DNA of 64,000 nt from Halomonas shengliensis (GTDB taxonomy: Bacteria > Pseudomonadota > Gammaproteobacteria > Pseudomonadales > Halomonadaceae). Below the pieces are notes generated by a model. It was not told where the DNA came from, ran no database searches, and was given only the letters and a program-made list of their open reading frames with translations. The stretch's first letter is position 1, and every line of letters starts with the position of its first letter. Made by a program: the position numbers and the translations under genes. Shown in pieces: positions 53,195 through 62,688 of this stretch. The DNA lies in NCBI RefSeq assembly GCF_900104135.1, contig NZ_FNIV01000002.1, positions 372,001 through 436,000 on the forward strand. Reading direction: 5' to 3'.

Positions 53195-53413
53195 TCAGGA
53201 GCGCCCGGGGGGCTCCGGCGGCGCACTCGCCCGGGCCCAGGCCTCCAGCCCTCGGGCGAGTCGCATCAGGCCATAGACCACCAGCGGCGCCAGCAGCATC
53301 AGACCGATGCCCCAGTCGCGGTTGTTGATCAGCCACACCAGCGGCAGAACGACCGCGACGGCGGCCAGGCACCAGAGGATGACGGCGAGGATCAGTCGAT
53401 GGCGTCGAGGCAT
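53195..53413 (-). CDS. small membrane protein next to norD, unknown
   Basis: A 72-residue protein with two helices (about 6-28 and 34-52) and a Pro-rich C-terminus. I do not recognise the family. It starts 30 bases after norD on the same strand, with GAGAGACGCC before the ATG, so it is likely the last gene of norCBQD. Possible roles are assembly or stability of NorCB; this is inference only. Confidence 0.55.
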   Translation of the reverse strand: MPRRHRLILAVILWCLAAVAVVLPLVWLINNRDWGIGLMLLAPLVVYGLMRLARGLEAWARASAPPEPPGRS

Positions 53414-53443
53414 GGCGTCTCTCTCTACGATGGGATGGCGGGC

Positions 53444-55390
53444 TCAGGTGGCGATGATCTGGCGGTAGATACCGGGCAGGGCCTGGGAGAGGTGCTCGGG
53501 GCGCTGCACGATGGCGTAGCCGCCACGGCCGAACAGCCGCGGGATATACTGCCCCGCCTCGCGGTCGATGGTCACGCCGAACACCCTGACCTCCTGGCGC
53601 CGCGCCTCGAGTACCGCCTTGCGGGTGTCCTCGATGCCGTAGCGCCCCTCGTAGTAGTCGTTGTCGTTGGGCTTGCCGTCGGTCAGCATCAGCAGCAGGC
53701 GGTGACGGTTGGGGCGCTCGGCAAGCTCCCGGGTAAGGTGGCGGATGGCCGGCCCCATGCGCGTGTAGCTGCCGGGGCGCAGCGCCGAGATGCGCCGGGT
53801 GACTCGCTCTCCCATGGGCTCGTCGAAGCCCTTGAGGGTGTTGACCCACACCTTGTGGCGGCGCTGGGAGGTGAAGCTGTGGATCGAGTAGTCGTCGCCG
53901 CAGCCGGCCAGGCCATGGCCCAGCACCAGCAGCGCCTCCTTGGCCACGTCGAGCACCCGGCGGTCCTGCAGCCACGCCTCGGTGGAGAGCGAGACGTCCA
54001 CCAGGATCGAGACCGCCAGGTCACGGGCCTGGGTGCGGCTGGCCATGTAGAGGCGGTCGCTGGCCTCGCCGGTGGCGGCCAGGTCACAGCGCGAGCGGAT
54101 CACCGCGTCCATGTCGAGCTCGGCGCCGTCCAGCTGGCCACGCAGGATCTCGCGGCGCGGGCGCAGCGCCTCGAACTCCCGGCGCACCCGGCGGATGCGC
54201 CGGCGGGTCGGCTCGTCGGGCTCCCAGTCCTCGCCCTCCTCGCTCTGCACGTCGCTAAGCACCACGCAGTGGTCGGGCAGGTAGGCCTGCTTGCGATGGT
54301 TCCACTCGGGGTAGAGGTGCCTGCCCCTGAGGCGGCCGCCGCCGGCCTCGTCGGGGGCCAGGTCGAGGTCGAGCTTGAGCCGCGAGGCGGCCTTCTTGCG
54401 GTTGGAGGAGAGCACGATCTCGTCCATCTGGTCCGCCGCCTGGCGCGCCTCCTCCTCTTCCTCGTCGTCCACGTGGCGGTTGAGGTTCACCATCTCCGCC
54501 CAGGAGAGCATCTTCTCCATGTTGTTGAGCATCAGCGGGTCGTCGCGGTCAGCCTGGTCCTGCTCACGACGGTCGGCCTGGCGCTTGCCGTGGTCATCCT
54601 CCCGGGAGGGGCTGGCACCGGCCGACGCCTCGTCGTCCTCCACGCTCTCGTCCCGGGCGGCGTCGCGGGTGCCCAGAGTGACCGCCTGGCCCCACAGCGG
54701 CACCGGCAGCGGCGGACGATAACCGCGCGGGGCGCGGAACTCCTCCAGCGGGAAGTCGCTCTCGCGGATGGCGCACTGCATGGCGACGGCCCAGGGCGCC
54801 TCGGGGTCGGGGGCGCCCAGCTCGGCACACAGCGCCGCCTCCAGGGCCGCCTCCATGGGCGGCAGCCCCTTGCGCCGGGGACGCAGGGCGAGCAGCTCGC
54901 CGCCCAGACGCACGTAGCGCTCGGCGAGGCCGGGGAAGCGCGCCAGGGCGGCCCGGGCGGTGCGCCGCGCCTCGCGCAGGCGGGCCAGGTCGGCCTGCAG
55001 GGGGTCGGCCGGCAGCTCGACGGGGCGCGCCTCGGCCAGGTAGGCGGTCAGCCACAGGTAGAGGTCGCGGTTGAGTGCGGCGTCCGGGTACAGGGCCAGG
55101 CGCGGGGGCAGCAGCAGGTGTTCCTCGTCGCGACGGGCCTGGTCCAGCGCCTCCTCGTCGAGGCCCAGGCGCTGGCGCAGGCTGAGGCGGTGCCGCGAGG
55201 CACGCCGGGCGATGGCGGCCACCTCGAGGCCGGGTTCGCCGCCGCCGGCGCGGAAGAAGACGCCGAGCATGGGGCGCAGGCTCTCCAGGCTGACCGCCGC
55301 CTCGGGGTGGTCGGGGTAGCTCGCCGCCCCGGAGGCCCAGCGGTGCCAAAAGCGGCCGACGGTCTCCTCGACCTCAAGAAAGTCCAGCAT
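53444..55390 (-). CDS. norD: NorD, von Willebrand factor A-domain NO reductase activation protein
   Basis: A 648-residue cytoplasmic protein. The N-terminal and central parts are helical with a highly charged acidic stretch (around residues 290-320); the C-terminal VWA domain begins near 455 with a MIDAS motif DVSLS, and TDGKPND completes the metal site. With the MoxR ATPase NorQ it matures NorCB, probably inserting the non-heme iron. It starts 9 bases after norQ. Confidence 0.93.
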   Translation of the reverse strand: MLDFLEVEETVGRFWHRWASGAASYPDHPEAAVSLESLRPMLGVFFRAGGGEPGLEVAAIARRASRHRLSLRQRLGLDEEALDQARRDEEHLLLPPRLALYPDAALNRDLYLWLTAYLAEARPVELPADPLQADLARLREARRTARAALARFPGLAERYVRLGGELLALRPRRKGLPPMEAALEAALCAELGAPDPEAPWAVAMQCAIRESDFPLEEFRAPRGYRPPLPVPLWGQAVTLGTRDAARDESVEDDEASAGASPSREDDHGKRQADRREQDQADRDDPLMLNNMEKMLSWAEMVNLNRHVDDEEEEEARQAADQMDEIVLSSNRKKAASRLKLDLDLAPDEAGGGRLRGRHLYPEWNHRKQAYLPDHCVVLSDVQSEEGEDWEPDEPTRRRIRRVRREFEALRPRREILRGQLDGAELDMDAVIRSRCDLAATGEASDRLYMASRTQARDLAVSILVDVSLSTEAWLQDRRVLDVAKEALLVLGHGLAGCGDDYSIHSFTSQRRHKVWVNTLKGFDEPMGERVTRRISALRPGSYTRMGPAIRHLTRELAERPNRHRLLLMLTDGKPNDNDYYEGRYGIEDTRKAVLEARRQEVRVFGVTIDREAGQYIPRLFGRGGYAIVQRPEHLSQALPGIYRQIIAT

Positions 55391-55399
55391 GATCGTTCC

Positions 55400-56212
55400 T
55401 CAACCAAAGGTGGCCTGGATCGCCTCCATCAGCCCCTCCTGGACGTCGGCGTCGTCGGAGAGCGGCTCCACCAGGGTGGCGCGGGCCGCCTCGCGGATCG
55501 GCATGCCGGCGGCGATCAGGGTGGCGCAGTAGACCAGCAGGCGAGTGGAGACGCCCTCTTCCAGGTCCTGGCCCTTCATGGCGCGCAGGCTCGCCGCCAG
55601 GTTGACCAGGGCGCTGCAGCGCTCGGGGTCGAGGCCGCTCTCGCGGGCCACGATGTCGCGCTCCACCCTGGGCGGCGGGAAGTCGAAGGACATCGCCACG
55701 AAGCGCTGGCGGGTGCTCGGCTTCAGGGACTTGAGGATATGCTGGTAGCCGGGGTTGTAGGAGACCACCAGCATGAAGTCGTCGGGCGCCTCGAGCAGCT
55801 CGCCGGTGCGCTCCAGGGGCAGCAGGCGGCGGTCGTCGGTGAGCGGGTGCAGCACCACGGTGACGTCCTTGCGGGCCTCCACCACCTCGTCCAGGTAGCA
55901 GATGCCCCCCTCGCGCACGGCACGGGTCAGCGGGCCATCCACCCAGCGCGTCTCGCCGCCCTGCAGCAGGTAGCGCCCGGTGAGGTCGGCGGCGGTGAGG
56001 TCGTCGTGGCAGGAGACGGTGAACAGCGGCTTGCCGAGCTTCGCCGCCATATGGCTGACGAAGCGGGTCTTGCCGCAGCCGGTGGGCCCCTTGAGCAGCA
56101 GCGGTAGGCGCTGGGTGTAGGCGTGCTCGAACATCGCGCACTCGTTGCCCACGCTCTCGTAGTAGGGAATCTCCTGGTCGGCCGACTGGGCGGCCACGGT
56201 GGCTAGGGACAT
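55400..56212 (-). CDS. norQ: NorQ, MoxR-family AAA+ ATPase
   Basis: A 270-residue ATPase with Walker A GPTGCGKT at 42-49, Walker B ICYLDEVVEA, sensor 1 in FMLVVSYNPGYQ and arginine-finger region STRQRFVAMSF. It forms a hexamer and works with NorD to activate NO reductase. A GGGAGA site precedes the start. It is 56 bases after norB, behind a hairpin. Confidence 0.94.
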   Translation of the reverse strand: MSLATVAAQSADQEIPYYESVGNECAMFEHAYTQRLPLLLKGPTGCGKTRFVSHMAAKLGKPLFTVSCHDDLTAADLTGRYLLQGGETRWVDGPLTRAVREGGICYLDEVVEARKDVTVVLHPLTDDRRLLPLERTGELLEAPDDFMLVVSYNPGYQHILKSLKPSTRQRFVAMSFDFPPPRVERDIVARESGLDPERCSALVNLAASLRAMKGQDLEEGVSTRLLVYCATLIAAGMPIREAARATLVEPLSDDADVQEGLMEAIQATFG

Positions 56213-56240
56213 GGGGAGTCTCCCGTCAGGGTCAATCGAG

Positions 56241-56262
56241 GAGGGCCCCGTACGGGGCCCTC
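56241..56262 (-). terminator. intercistronic hairpin between norB and norQ
   Basis: GAGGGCCCCG and CGGGGCCCTC form a 10-bp stem with a TA loop. Without a T tract it may attenuate, which would set structural norCB above accessory norQD. Confidence 0.45.
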
Positions 56263-56268
56263 GGCAGG

Positions 56269-57624
56269 TCAGGCGCGCTCGGGGCCTGCGGTCAGCTGGG
56301 TACCGCCCGCGGGAACCTGCTCACGGGCAGGGCCGAAGAAGGCGTAGAGCAGCAGGACGGCGCCGATGGCCACGGCCACGCCGGAGCCCAGGCGCATGCC
56401 GTAGAACAGCAGCAGCTGGTCCTGCACCTCCATGAAGTTCATGCCCAGCACGCGCTGCAGGTGGGTCTGGACGACGCCGGCGAAGGTCAGGGTGAAGGTC
56501 ATGAAGGCCATGGCGCCGGTCATGATCCAGAAGCCCCACATGTTCATCACCTGGTTGTAGGGCTGCACACGGCGCAGCTGCGGCATGGCGAAGGTGATGA
56601 TGCCCAGCAGCAGCATCACGTAGGCGCCATAGAAGGCCAGGTGGCCGTGGGCCGCGGTGACCTGGGTGCCGTGGCTGTAGTAGTTGACCCAGTGCAGGGT
56701 GTGCAGGAAGCCCCATACGCCGGCCCCGAAGAAGGCCATGGTCGGGCACCCCAGGGACCACAGCATGGCGGCCTTGTTGGGGTGGTTGCGGCTGCCCTTC
56801 CAGAACATGGTGAAGGCGAACACCACCATGGCGAAGAAGGGGATCACCTCCAGGGTGGAGAAGATGCTGCCGATGGGCTGCCAGTAGCTCGGTGCGCCGA
56901 TCCAGTAGTAGTGGTGGCCGGTCCCCAGCAGGCCGGAGAACAGCGACAGGCCGACGATGACGTAGAGCCACTTCTCGATCACCTCGCGGTCGACGCCGGT
57001 CATCTTGATCAGCAGGTAGCCGAGCAGGGAGGCCATGATCAGCTCCCATACGCCCTCGACCCAGAGGTGCACCACCCACCACCAGTAGAGCTTGTCCACG
57101 GCGAGGTTGGAGGGGTTGTAGAAGGCGAACAGCCAGAACACGGCGGCCAGCCACAGGCCCAGCATCAGCACCAGGTTGATGGCGGTCTTGCGCCCCTTGA
57201 GCAGGGTCATGCTTGCGTTGAACAGGAACATCAGGAAGGAGATGGTGATCAGCACCTTGACCCAGAAGGGCTGCTCGAGGAACTCGCGGCCCTCGTGGAT
57301 CCCGAACTGGTAGCCGACCAGCGCCGCGGCGCCGGCAAAGGCGAAGATCGCCAGCTGGATGTAGGCGATGGTGGGGCTGTGGATCTCCTGCTCGGCCTCT
57401 TCCGGCATCAGGTAGTAGGTGGCACCCATGAAGCCGAGCAGCAGCCACACGATCAGCAAGTTGGTGTGGCTCACCCGCATGATGTTGAAGGGCATCAGCT
57501 CGGCCATGAAGTTCGGCCAGACGTAGACGGAGGCGGCCAGCAGTCCGAAGACGATCTGCAGGGCGAAGAGCGCCATGGCCACCATGAAGAATGGCAGGGC
57601 CACCTTCTGGGTTTCGTATTTCAT
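56269..57624 (-). CDS. norB: nitric oxide reductase catalytic subunit NorB (cNOR)
   Basis: A 451-residue 12-helix heme-copper oxidase relative that reduces NO to N2O. His53 in RVSHTN is a heme b ligand; WWVVHLWVEGVWE holds a FeB-site His and the conserved Glu; GHHYYW supplies the two adjacent FeB-ligand His; HWVNYYSHGTQVTAAHGHLAFYG gives the heme b3 and b ligands. Length fits cNOR (about 450-475), without the N-terminal fusion of quinol-dependent qNOR. AGGAG lies upstream of the start. It follows norC by 69 bases. Confidence 0.96.
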   Translation of the reverse strand: MKYETQKVALPFFMVAMALFALQIVFGLLAASVYVWPNFMAELMPFNIMRVSHTNLLIVWLLLGFMGATYYLMPEEAEQEIHSPTIAYIQLAIFAFAGAAALVGYQFGIHEGREFLEQPFWVKVLITISFLMFLFNASMTLLKGRKTAINLVLMLGLWLAAVFWLFAFYNPSNLAVDKLYWWWVVHLWVEGVWELIMASLLGYLLIKMTGVDREVIEKWLYVIVGLSLFSGLLGTGHHYYWIGAPSYWQPIGSIFSTLEVIPFFAMVVFAFTMFWKGSRNHPNKAAMLWSLGCPTMAFFGAGVWGFLHTLHWVNYYSHGTQVTAAHGHLAFYGAYVMLLLGIITFAMPQLRRVQPYNQVMNMWGFWIMTGAMAFMTFTLTFAGVVQTHLQRVLGMNFMEVQDQLLLFYGMRLGSGVAVAIGAVLLLYAFFGPAREQVPAGGTQLTAGPERA

Positions 57625-57693
57625 CGGTGTCGTTCTCCTTGATTCATCCCGGTCCGGCGATCCGGCGTTCCGGCGAAACGGCGTTCAGGCGGC

Positions 57694-58146
57694 TCAGCCC
57701 GCGGGTGTCGGCGGCCAGTCCTGGTCGTCGATGCCGTCGGTCCACTCGAGGAAGTCGATCAGCGCGTTCATCTCCTCGTCGCTGAAGTCGTAGGCTGGCA
57801 TCTGGCGACGCCCCTGGGTGCCCAGCGGCTGGGCGCGGATCCAGGCGGCGAGGCCGGCGCGTGCCGCCTCGGGGTTCTGGTGGCCGCCATAGCGCTCCCA
57901 GACGTTGCCCAGCTCCGGCGCGAAGTAGGCGCCCTCACCCATGATGCTGTGGCAGTTGATGCACATGTTCTTTTCCCAGATGTGCTTGCCCTGCACGACC
58001 GACTCGGTGAGTCCCTCCTTGTCGGTGGACTTATTGACCATGTACCAGTGGCTGTGCGCCGTCAGGGCGGTGAACAGCAGAAAGAAGAACAGCGACCCGC
58101 CATAGAAGATATTGCGGGCCGCCGACTTGGTGAGACCGTCGGCCAT
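57694..58146 (-). CDS. norC: nitric oxide reductase cytochrome c subunit NorC
   Basis: A 150-residue membrane-anchored cytochrome. One helix covers about 13-33; the heme motif CINCH is at 62-66 and the likely axial Met is Met116 in RRQMPAYDF. It brings electrons from periplasmic cytochrome c to NorB. GGGGGAAAGG precedes the start. First gene of norCBQD, behind a DNR/NsrR-type promoter. Confidence 0.96.
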   Translation of the reverse strand: MADGLTKSAARNIFYGGSLFFFLLFTALTAHSHWYMVNKSTDKEGLTESVVQGKHIWEKNMCINCHSIMGEGAYFAPELGNVWERYGGHQNPEAARAGLAAWIRAQPLGTQGRRQMPAYDFSDEEMNALIDFLEWTDGIDDQDWPPTPAG

Positions 58147-58212
58147 GAACCTTTCCCCCTTGCTCGTCTGGCAGGCGCGTCGCCGTAAGGGCGGATGGCG
58201 CCTGGCGTTTCC

Positions 58213-58281
58213 TTAATATGCATTGCTGATGCATGTTAAGCGTAGCAGAAGAGGGTGGCTCGGGGCTTTGACGCCGGTCAA
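58213..58281 (-). promoter_or_regulatory. DNR box, -10 and NsrR-like palindrome at the norCBQD promoter
   Basis: TTGAC-GCCG-GTCAA (58268-58281) is a symmetric DNR/FNR-type box. On the minus strand TACGCT at 58244-58239 fits a -10 for a start near 58232, which puts the box at about -42. TTAATATGCAT (58213-58223) and ATGCATGTTAA (58229-58239) are inverted with a five-base gap, the ATGCAT-N5-ATGCAT geometry of NsrR sites, covering -7 to +20. This matches the layout at the norEF promoter. Confidence 0.7.
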
Positions 58282-58375
58282 AGAGTGCAGGAAGGAAGGA
58301 AGAGTGGGGCGATGATTCGTCGGGAATCACCGCCCGCATGCCGGCGTCCTGCCGGGAAGGCTAGCACAGGGCGGC

Positions 58376-59140
58376 TCAGTGGCCGAGGATCTGGCTCAGG
58401 AAGAGCTGGGTGCGCTCCGACTCGGGGTGGTTGAAGAAGCGCTCGGGCGGGGCCTGTTCGATGATCTGCCCCTGGTCCATGAAGATCACCCGATCGGCGA
58501 CGGTCTTGGCGAAGCCCATCTCGTGGGTGACGCAGAGCATGGTCATGCCCTCGCGGGCCAGCTCGATCATCACGTCCAGCACCTCCTTGATCATCTCCGG
58601 GTCCAGCGCCGAGGTCGGCTCGTCGAAGAGCATTACCTCGGGCTGCATGCACAGCGCCCGGGCGATGGCCACCCGCTGCTGCTGGCCGCCGGAGAGCTGC
58701 CCCGGGTACTTGTGCACCTGGTCGGCGATCTGCACCCGCTCGAGGAACTCCATGGCGGTGGCCTCGGCCCCGCGGCGCGGCTTCTTCTGCACCCAGGTCT
58801 GGGCGATGCAGCAGTTGTCGAGCACCGTCAGGTGGGGGAAGAGGTTGAAGTGCTGGAACACCATGCCGACGTTGCGGCGGATCTGCTCGATGCGCTTGAC
58901 GTCCTGGGTCATGGCCACGCCGTTGACCACGATGCGCCCCTCCTGATGCGCCTCGAGGTGGTTGATGCAGCGGATCAGGGTCGACTTGCCCGACCCCGAG
59001 GGGCCGCAGATCACGATCCGCTCCCCCTGCGCGACCGTCAGATCGATGTCGCGCAGCACGTGGAAGTCGCCGTACCACTTGTTGAGCCCGGTGATCTCGA
59101 TCATCGGCGAGTCGGCCCGGGCGGCGGTTGCCTGGTTCAT
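58376..59140 (-). CDS. aapP: amino acid ABC transporter ATPase, AapP type
   Basis: A 254-residue ATPase with Walker [10 protein letters not shown] (46-54), Q loop in [13 protein letters not shown], signature [15 protein letters not shown] and Walker [15 protein letters not shown]. It belongs to the polar amino acid transport (GlnQ/AapP) group. Last gene of aapJQMP, 22 bases after the permease gene. Confidence 0.92.
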   Translation of the reverse strand: MNQATAARADSPMIEITGLNKWYGDFHVLRDIDLTVAQGERIVICGPSGSGKSTLIRCINHLEAHQEGRIVVNGVAMTQDVKRIEQIRRNVGMVFQHFNLFPHLTVLDNCCIAQTWVQKKPRRGAEATAMEFLERVQIADQVHKYPGQLSGGQQQRVAIARALCMQPEVMLFDEPTSALDPEMIKEVLDVMIELAREGMTMLCVTHEMGFAKTVADRVIFMDQGQIIEQAPPERFFNHPESERTQLFLSQILGH

Positions 59141-59162
59141 GTGGAAGTCCCGTGATGGTTGG

Positions 59163-60266
59163 TCAGTTGCGATGGCCGGTGTGCAGGCGCCGCTCGATGT
59201 ACTGGCTGTAGCGCGACATGCTGAAGCAGAACACCCAGAACACCAGGGCGGCGAAGACGTAGCCCTCGGTGGCGAAGCCCAGCCAGTTGCTGTCGGTGAG
59301 GCCCGCGCGGATGATCGCCAGCAGGTCGAACAGGCCGATGATCAGCACCAGGGAGGTGTCCTTGAACAGCGCGATGAAGGTGTTGACGATGCCGGGAATC
59401 ACCAGCTTGAGCGCCTGGGGCAGCACGATCAGCGCCATGCGCTGCCAGTAGCCCATGCCCAGCGCCTTGGCGGCCTCCTCCTGGCCGCGGGGGATCGCCT
59501 GCAGGCCGCCACGCACCACCTCGGCCATGTAGGCGCTCCAGAACAGCATGATGCCCACCAGGGCACGCAGCAGCTTGTCGAACTCCACCTGGGTGGGCAC
59601 GAACAGCGGCAGCATCACCGAGGCCATGAACAGCACGGTGATCAGCGGCACGCCGCGCCAGAACTCGATGAACACCACGCTGAAGCCGCGCACCAGCGGC
59701 ATCTGGGAGCGCCGCCCCAGGGCCAGCACCACCCCGATGGGCAGCGAGCCGACGATGCCCACGGTGGCGATGGTCAGGGTCAGCATCACCCCGCCCCAGT
59801 CGCGGGTGGGCACGTGGGCAAGGCCGAAGCTGCCGCCCACCAGCAGGAAGAAGGCCACCACGGGGAAGATCACCAGGGCGACCAGCACCGCCCAGCGCTT
59901 GGCGGGCAGCCGCGGGATGGCCAACCAGGCCACCAGCGCGGCCATCAGCAGGAACACCAGGTCCACCCGCCAGCGCTCGGCCTCGGGGTAGAAGCCATAG
60001 ACGATGGACTCGAAGCGGGCGCCGATGAACACCCAGCAGGCCCCCTCGCCGCTGCACGCCTCGCGGGAGTCGCCCAGCCAGTCGGCCTGGAACACCGCCC
60101 ACTGCAGCGCCGGCCACAGCAGCCAGGCCAGCAGCCCCAGGGTGACCAGGGTGACCGCCCCGTTGAGCGGGGTATCGAAGAGGTTGGCGCGCAGCCAGCC
60201 CATGGCGCCCCGCCTCAGGTCGGGCGGGCGCCGCTGGGCAATCATCTCGGTTCGGGTCGATGCCAT
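59163..60266 (-). CDS. aapM: amino acid ABC transporter permease, AapM type
   Basis: A 367-residue permease, longer than most HisM-type permeases because of an N-terminal extension with additional helices (about 30-110), as in AapM. The conserved EAA loop is in [60 protein letters not shown] is typical of the family. It begins one base after aapQ ends, in the same operon. Confidence 0.9.
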   Translation of the reverse strand: MASTRTEMIAQRRPPDLRRGAMGWLRANLFDTPLNGAVTLVTLGLLAWLLWPALQWAVFQADWLGDSREACSGEGACWVFIGARFESIVYGFYPEAERWRVDLVFLLMAALVAWLAIPRLPAKRWAVLVALVIFPVVAFFLLVGGSFGLAHVPTRDWGGVMLTLTIATVGIVGSLPIGVVLALGRRSQMPLVRGFSVVFIEFWRGVPLITVLFMASVMLPLFVPTQVEFDKLLRALVGIMLFWSAYMAEVVRGGLQAIPRGQEEAAKALGMGYWQRMALIVLPQALKLVIPGIVNTFIALFKDTSLVLIIGLFDLLAIIRAGLTDSNWLGFATEGYVFAALVFWVFCFSMSRYSQYIERRLHTGHRN

Positions 60267-60267
60267 G

Positions 60268-61446
60268 TCACCGCTCCTTGAGCAGGGTGCGCGCGTTGTA
60301 GAGGTTCATCAGCGCGGACACCACCAGGTTGATCAGCAGGTAGACGGCCATGGTCATGGCCACGATCTCGATCGCCTGGCCGGTCTGGTTCAACGCCGTG
60401 CCGGAGAACACCGCCACCAGGTCGGGGTAGCCGATGGCCGTGGCCAGCGACGAGTTCTTGATCAGGTTGAGGTGCTGGCTGGTGAGCTGCGGCACGATCA
60501 CCCGCATCGCCTGGGGGATCACCACCTTGCGCAGGATGATGCCGGCGGGCAGGCTCAGCGCCTTGGCCGCCTCCACCTGCCCCTGGGGCACCGACTGGAT
60601 GCCCGAGCGCACGATCTCGGCGATGAAGGAGGCGGTATAGATGGAGAGCGCCAGCCACAGCGCCATCAGCTCGGGGATCACGGTGATCCCGCCCTGGAAG
60701 TTGAAGCCCTTGAGCGCCGGGATGGACCAGTCGAGCGGCATCCCGGTGACCAGGAAGGCCGCCGCCGGCAGGCCGATCAGCAGCAGGGCCCCCAGCTTGA
60801 ACACCGGCAGCGCCTGCCCGGTCGCCGCCTGGCGGCGCCTGGCGAAGCGCACCAGCCACCAGGTGGCGGCGATGGCCACCAGCAGCGCCAGGGGCGTGGC
60901 GGCGAAGCCCGGCTGCGCCTGGGGGTCGGGCAGCACCAGGCCGCGCACGTTGAGAAACACCACCTCCATCAGGGAGAGGCTCTCGCGCGGGCTGGGCAGT
61001 GCCTGGAGCACGGCGAAGTACCAGAACAGGATCTGCACCAGCAGCGGGATGTTGCGGAAGATCTCCACATAGGCGGTGGCCAGCCGGGCCAGCAGCCAGT
61101 TGGGCGACAGCCGGGCGATGCCCACCAGGAAGCCGATCAGGGTGGCCGCCACGATGCCCATGGCGGAGACCAGCAGGGTATTGAGCAACCCCACCAGGAA
61201 GGTGCGGCCGTAGGTGCTGTCGCCGGAGTAGGCGATCAGCGTCTGGGGAATGGAGAAGCCGGCGCGCTCGTTGAGGAAGCCGAAGCCGGTGGTGATGCCC
61301 CGGGCCTCCAGGTTGGCCAGGGTGTTGGCGACGATCATGACGATGAAGGCCACCAGCGCCAGCAGCAGGATGCCCTGCACCAGCAGGGCACGGAAGGCGG
61401 GGTCGCGCCACAGCGGCCCCCGCTCCCGTGAGGAAGAACGCAGCAT
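60268..61446 (-). CDS. aapQ: amino acid ABC transporter permease, AapQ type
   Basis: A 392-residue permease with an extended central loop. The EAA motif is in EIVRSGIQSVPQGQVEAAKALSLPAGIILRKVVIPQAMR, and YVEIFRNIPLLVQILFWYF is the family segment. The ATG at 61446 has GAGG seven bases upstream; a start 11 codons earlier is less supported. It follows aapJ across an 83-base gap holding a hairpin. Confidence 0.9.
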   Translation of the reverse strand: MLRSSSRERGPLWRDPAFRALLVQGILLLALVAFIVMIVANTLANLEARGITTGFGFLNERAGFSIPQTLIAYSGDSTYGRTFLVGLLNTLLVSAMGIVAATLIGFLVGIARLSPNWLLARLATAYVEIFRNIPLLVQILFWYFAVLQALPSPRESLSLMEVVFLNVRGLVLPDPQAQPGFAATPLALLVAIAATWWLVRFARRRQAATGQALPVFKLGALLLIGLPAAAFLVTGMPLDWSIPALKGFNFQGGITVIPELMALWLALSIYTASFIAEIVRSGIQSVPQGQVEAAKALSLPAGIILRKVVIPQAMRVIVPQLTSQHLNLIKNSSLATAIGYPDLVAVFSGTALNQTGQAIEIVAMTMAVYLLINLVVSALMNLYNARTLLKER

Positions 61447-61477
61447 GTCGAAACCTCGTGGACCTACCCAGGGAGGC

Positions 61478-61500
61478 ACCGCGCGGCCAGGCCGCGCGGT
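61478..61500 (-). terminator. hairpin between aapJ and aapQ
   Basis: ACCGCGCGGC and GCCGCGCGGT form a perfect 10-bp stem with a CAG loop. There is no T tract. Such hairpins after binding-protein genes typically raise the level of binding protein over membrane components. Confidence 0.5.
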
Positions 61501-61529
61501 ACCGTCTCGCGTTCAGGAGTCGGGAGGCC

Positions 61530-62558
61530 TCAGCGCACCGGCGGCGCGTAGAGGATGCCGCCCTCGTTCCACAGGGCGTTCATGCCGCGGCTGATCTGCA
61601 TCGGCGAGTCCTCGCCCACGGTGGCGGCGAACACCTCGCCGTAGTTGCCCACGTGGTTGATGATGTTGTAGGCCCAGTCATTGCCGATGCCCAGCTGCTC
61701 GCCATAGTTGCCGTCCACGCCCAGCAGGCGAGCCACCTGGGGGTTGGGGGCGTCCTCGCGCATCTCATCGACGTTCCCGGAGGTCACGCCCAGCTCCTCG
61801 GCGTTGACCATGGCGAAGATCGACCACTGCACGATATCGAACCACTGGTCGTCACCCTGGCGCACCACGGGGCCCAGCGGCTCCTTGGAGATCAGCGTCT
61901 CGAGGATCTCGACGCTGTCCGGCTCCGGCAGCTGCAGGCGCAGGGCGCTGAGCTGGGAGGTATCGGAGGTCAGGATGTCGCAGCGGCCGCTGGCGAAGCC
62001 CTGGGCGGTCTGGTCGGGGGTATCGAAGGTGACGGTCCGGATCTCGATGCCCCGGGAGGGGAAGTAGTCGGCCAGGTTGAGCTCATGGGTGGTGCCGGAC
62101 TGGATGCAGATGGAGGCGCCGTCGAACTGGTCGGGGCTCTCCACGCCCAGGTCCTTGGCCACCATGAAGCCCTGGCCGTCGTAGAAGGTGGTGGCGGTGA
62201 AGTTGAGCCCCAGCGAGTTGTCGCGGGTGGCGGTCCAGGTGGTGTTACGCGACAGCACGTCGATCTCGCCGGACTGCAGGGCGGTGAAGCGCTCCTTGGC
62301 GGTCAGCGGGGTGAAGGAGACCGCCTCCGGGTCGCCCAGCACGGCGGCGGCGATGCCGCGACAGGTCTCCACGTCCAGCCCCTGCCAGGTGCCGTTCTCG
62401 TCGGGAGAGGAGAAGCCGGAGAGGCCGACGTTGACCCCGCAGCGCAGCTCGCCCCGCTCCTTGACCTCGTCCAGGGTGGCGGCGGAGGCCTGGGCGGAGA
62501 GCCCCAGGCCGAGGGCCAGGGCAGGAAGGGACCACAGCATCTTGTTGTTGTAACGCAT
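61530..62558 (-). CDS. aapJ: general amino acid-binding protein, AapJ type
   Basis: A 342-residue periplasmic protein with a signal peptide ending near ASA (about residue 27). TLDEVKERGELRCGVNVGLSGFSSPDENGTWQGLDVETCRGIAAAVLGD is the classic start of an AapJ/BztA protein. The family length (about 340) is larger than glutamine-binding proteins. It captures a broad range of L-amino acids for AapQMP. Upstream 62559-62688 holds its promoter region; no operator is obvious. Confidence 0.92.
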   Translation of the reverse strand: MRYNNKMLWSLPALALGLGLSAQASAATLDEVKERGELRCGVNVGLSGFSSPDENGTWQGLDVETCRGIAAAVLGDPEAVSFTPLTAKERFTALQSGEIDVLSRNTTWTATRDNSLGLNFTATTFYDGQGFMVAKDLGVESPDQFDGASICIQSGTTHELNLADYFPSRGIEIRTVTFDTPDQTAQGFASGRCDILTSDTSQLSALRLQLPEPDSVEILETLISKEPLGPVVRQGDDQWFDIVQWSIFAMVNAEELGVTSGNVDEMREDAPNPQVARLLGVDGNYGEQLGIGNDWAYNIINHVGNYGEVFAATVGEDSPMQISRGMNALWNEGGILYAPPVR

Positions 62559-62688
62559 GAAAGACTCCCGGTCTGTTGGATCATCAGCTGCCGATGCAGC
62601 AGCCTCGAACCTAGCAGAGCCGGGAGTCCCGTCGCCAACAAGGCAATTAAACGCTTGTCCTACATCCTGCGCCATCCAGGCGCCACGA

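Noticed and set aside
53132-56107. A 991-codon open frame opposite norD and norQ
   Set aside because: Same shadow effect; norD and norQ on the other strand have clear domains and operon spacing.
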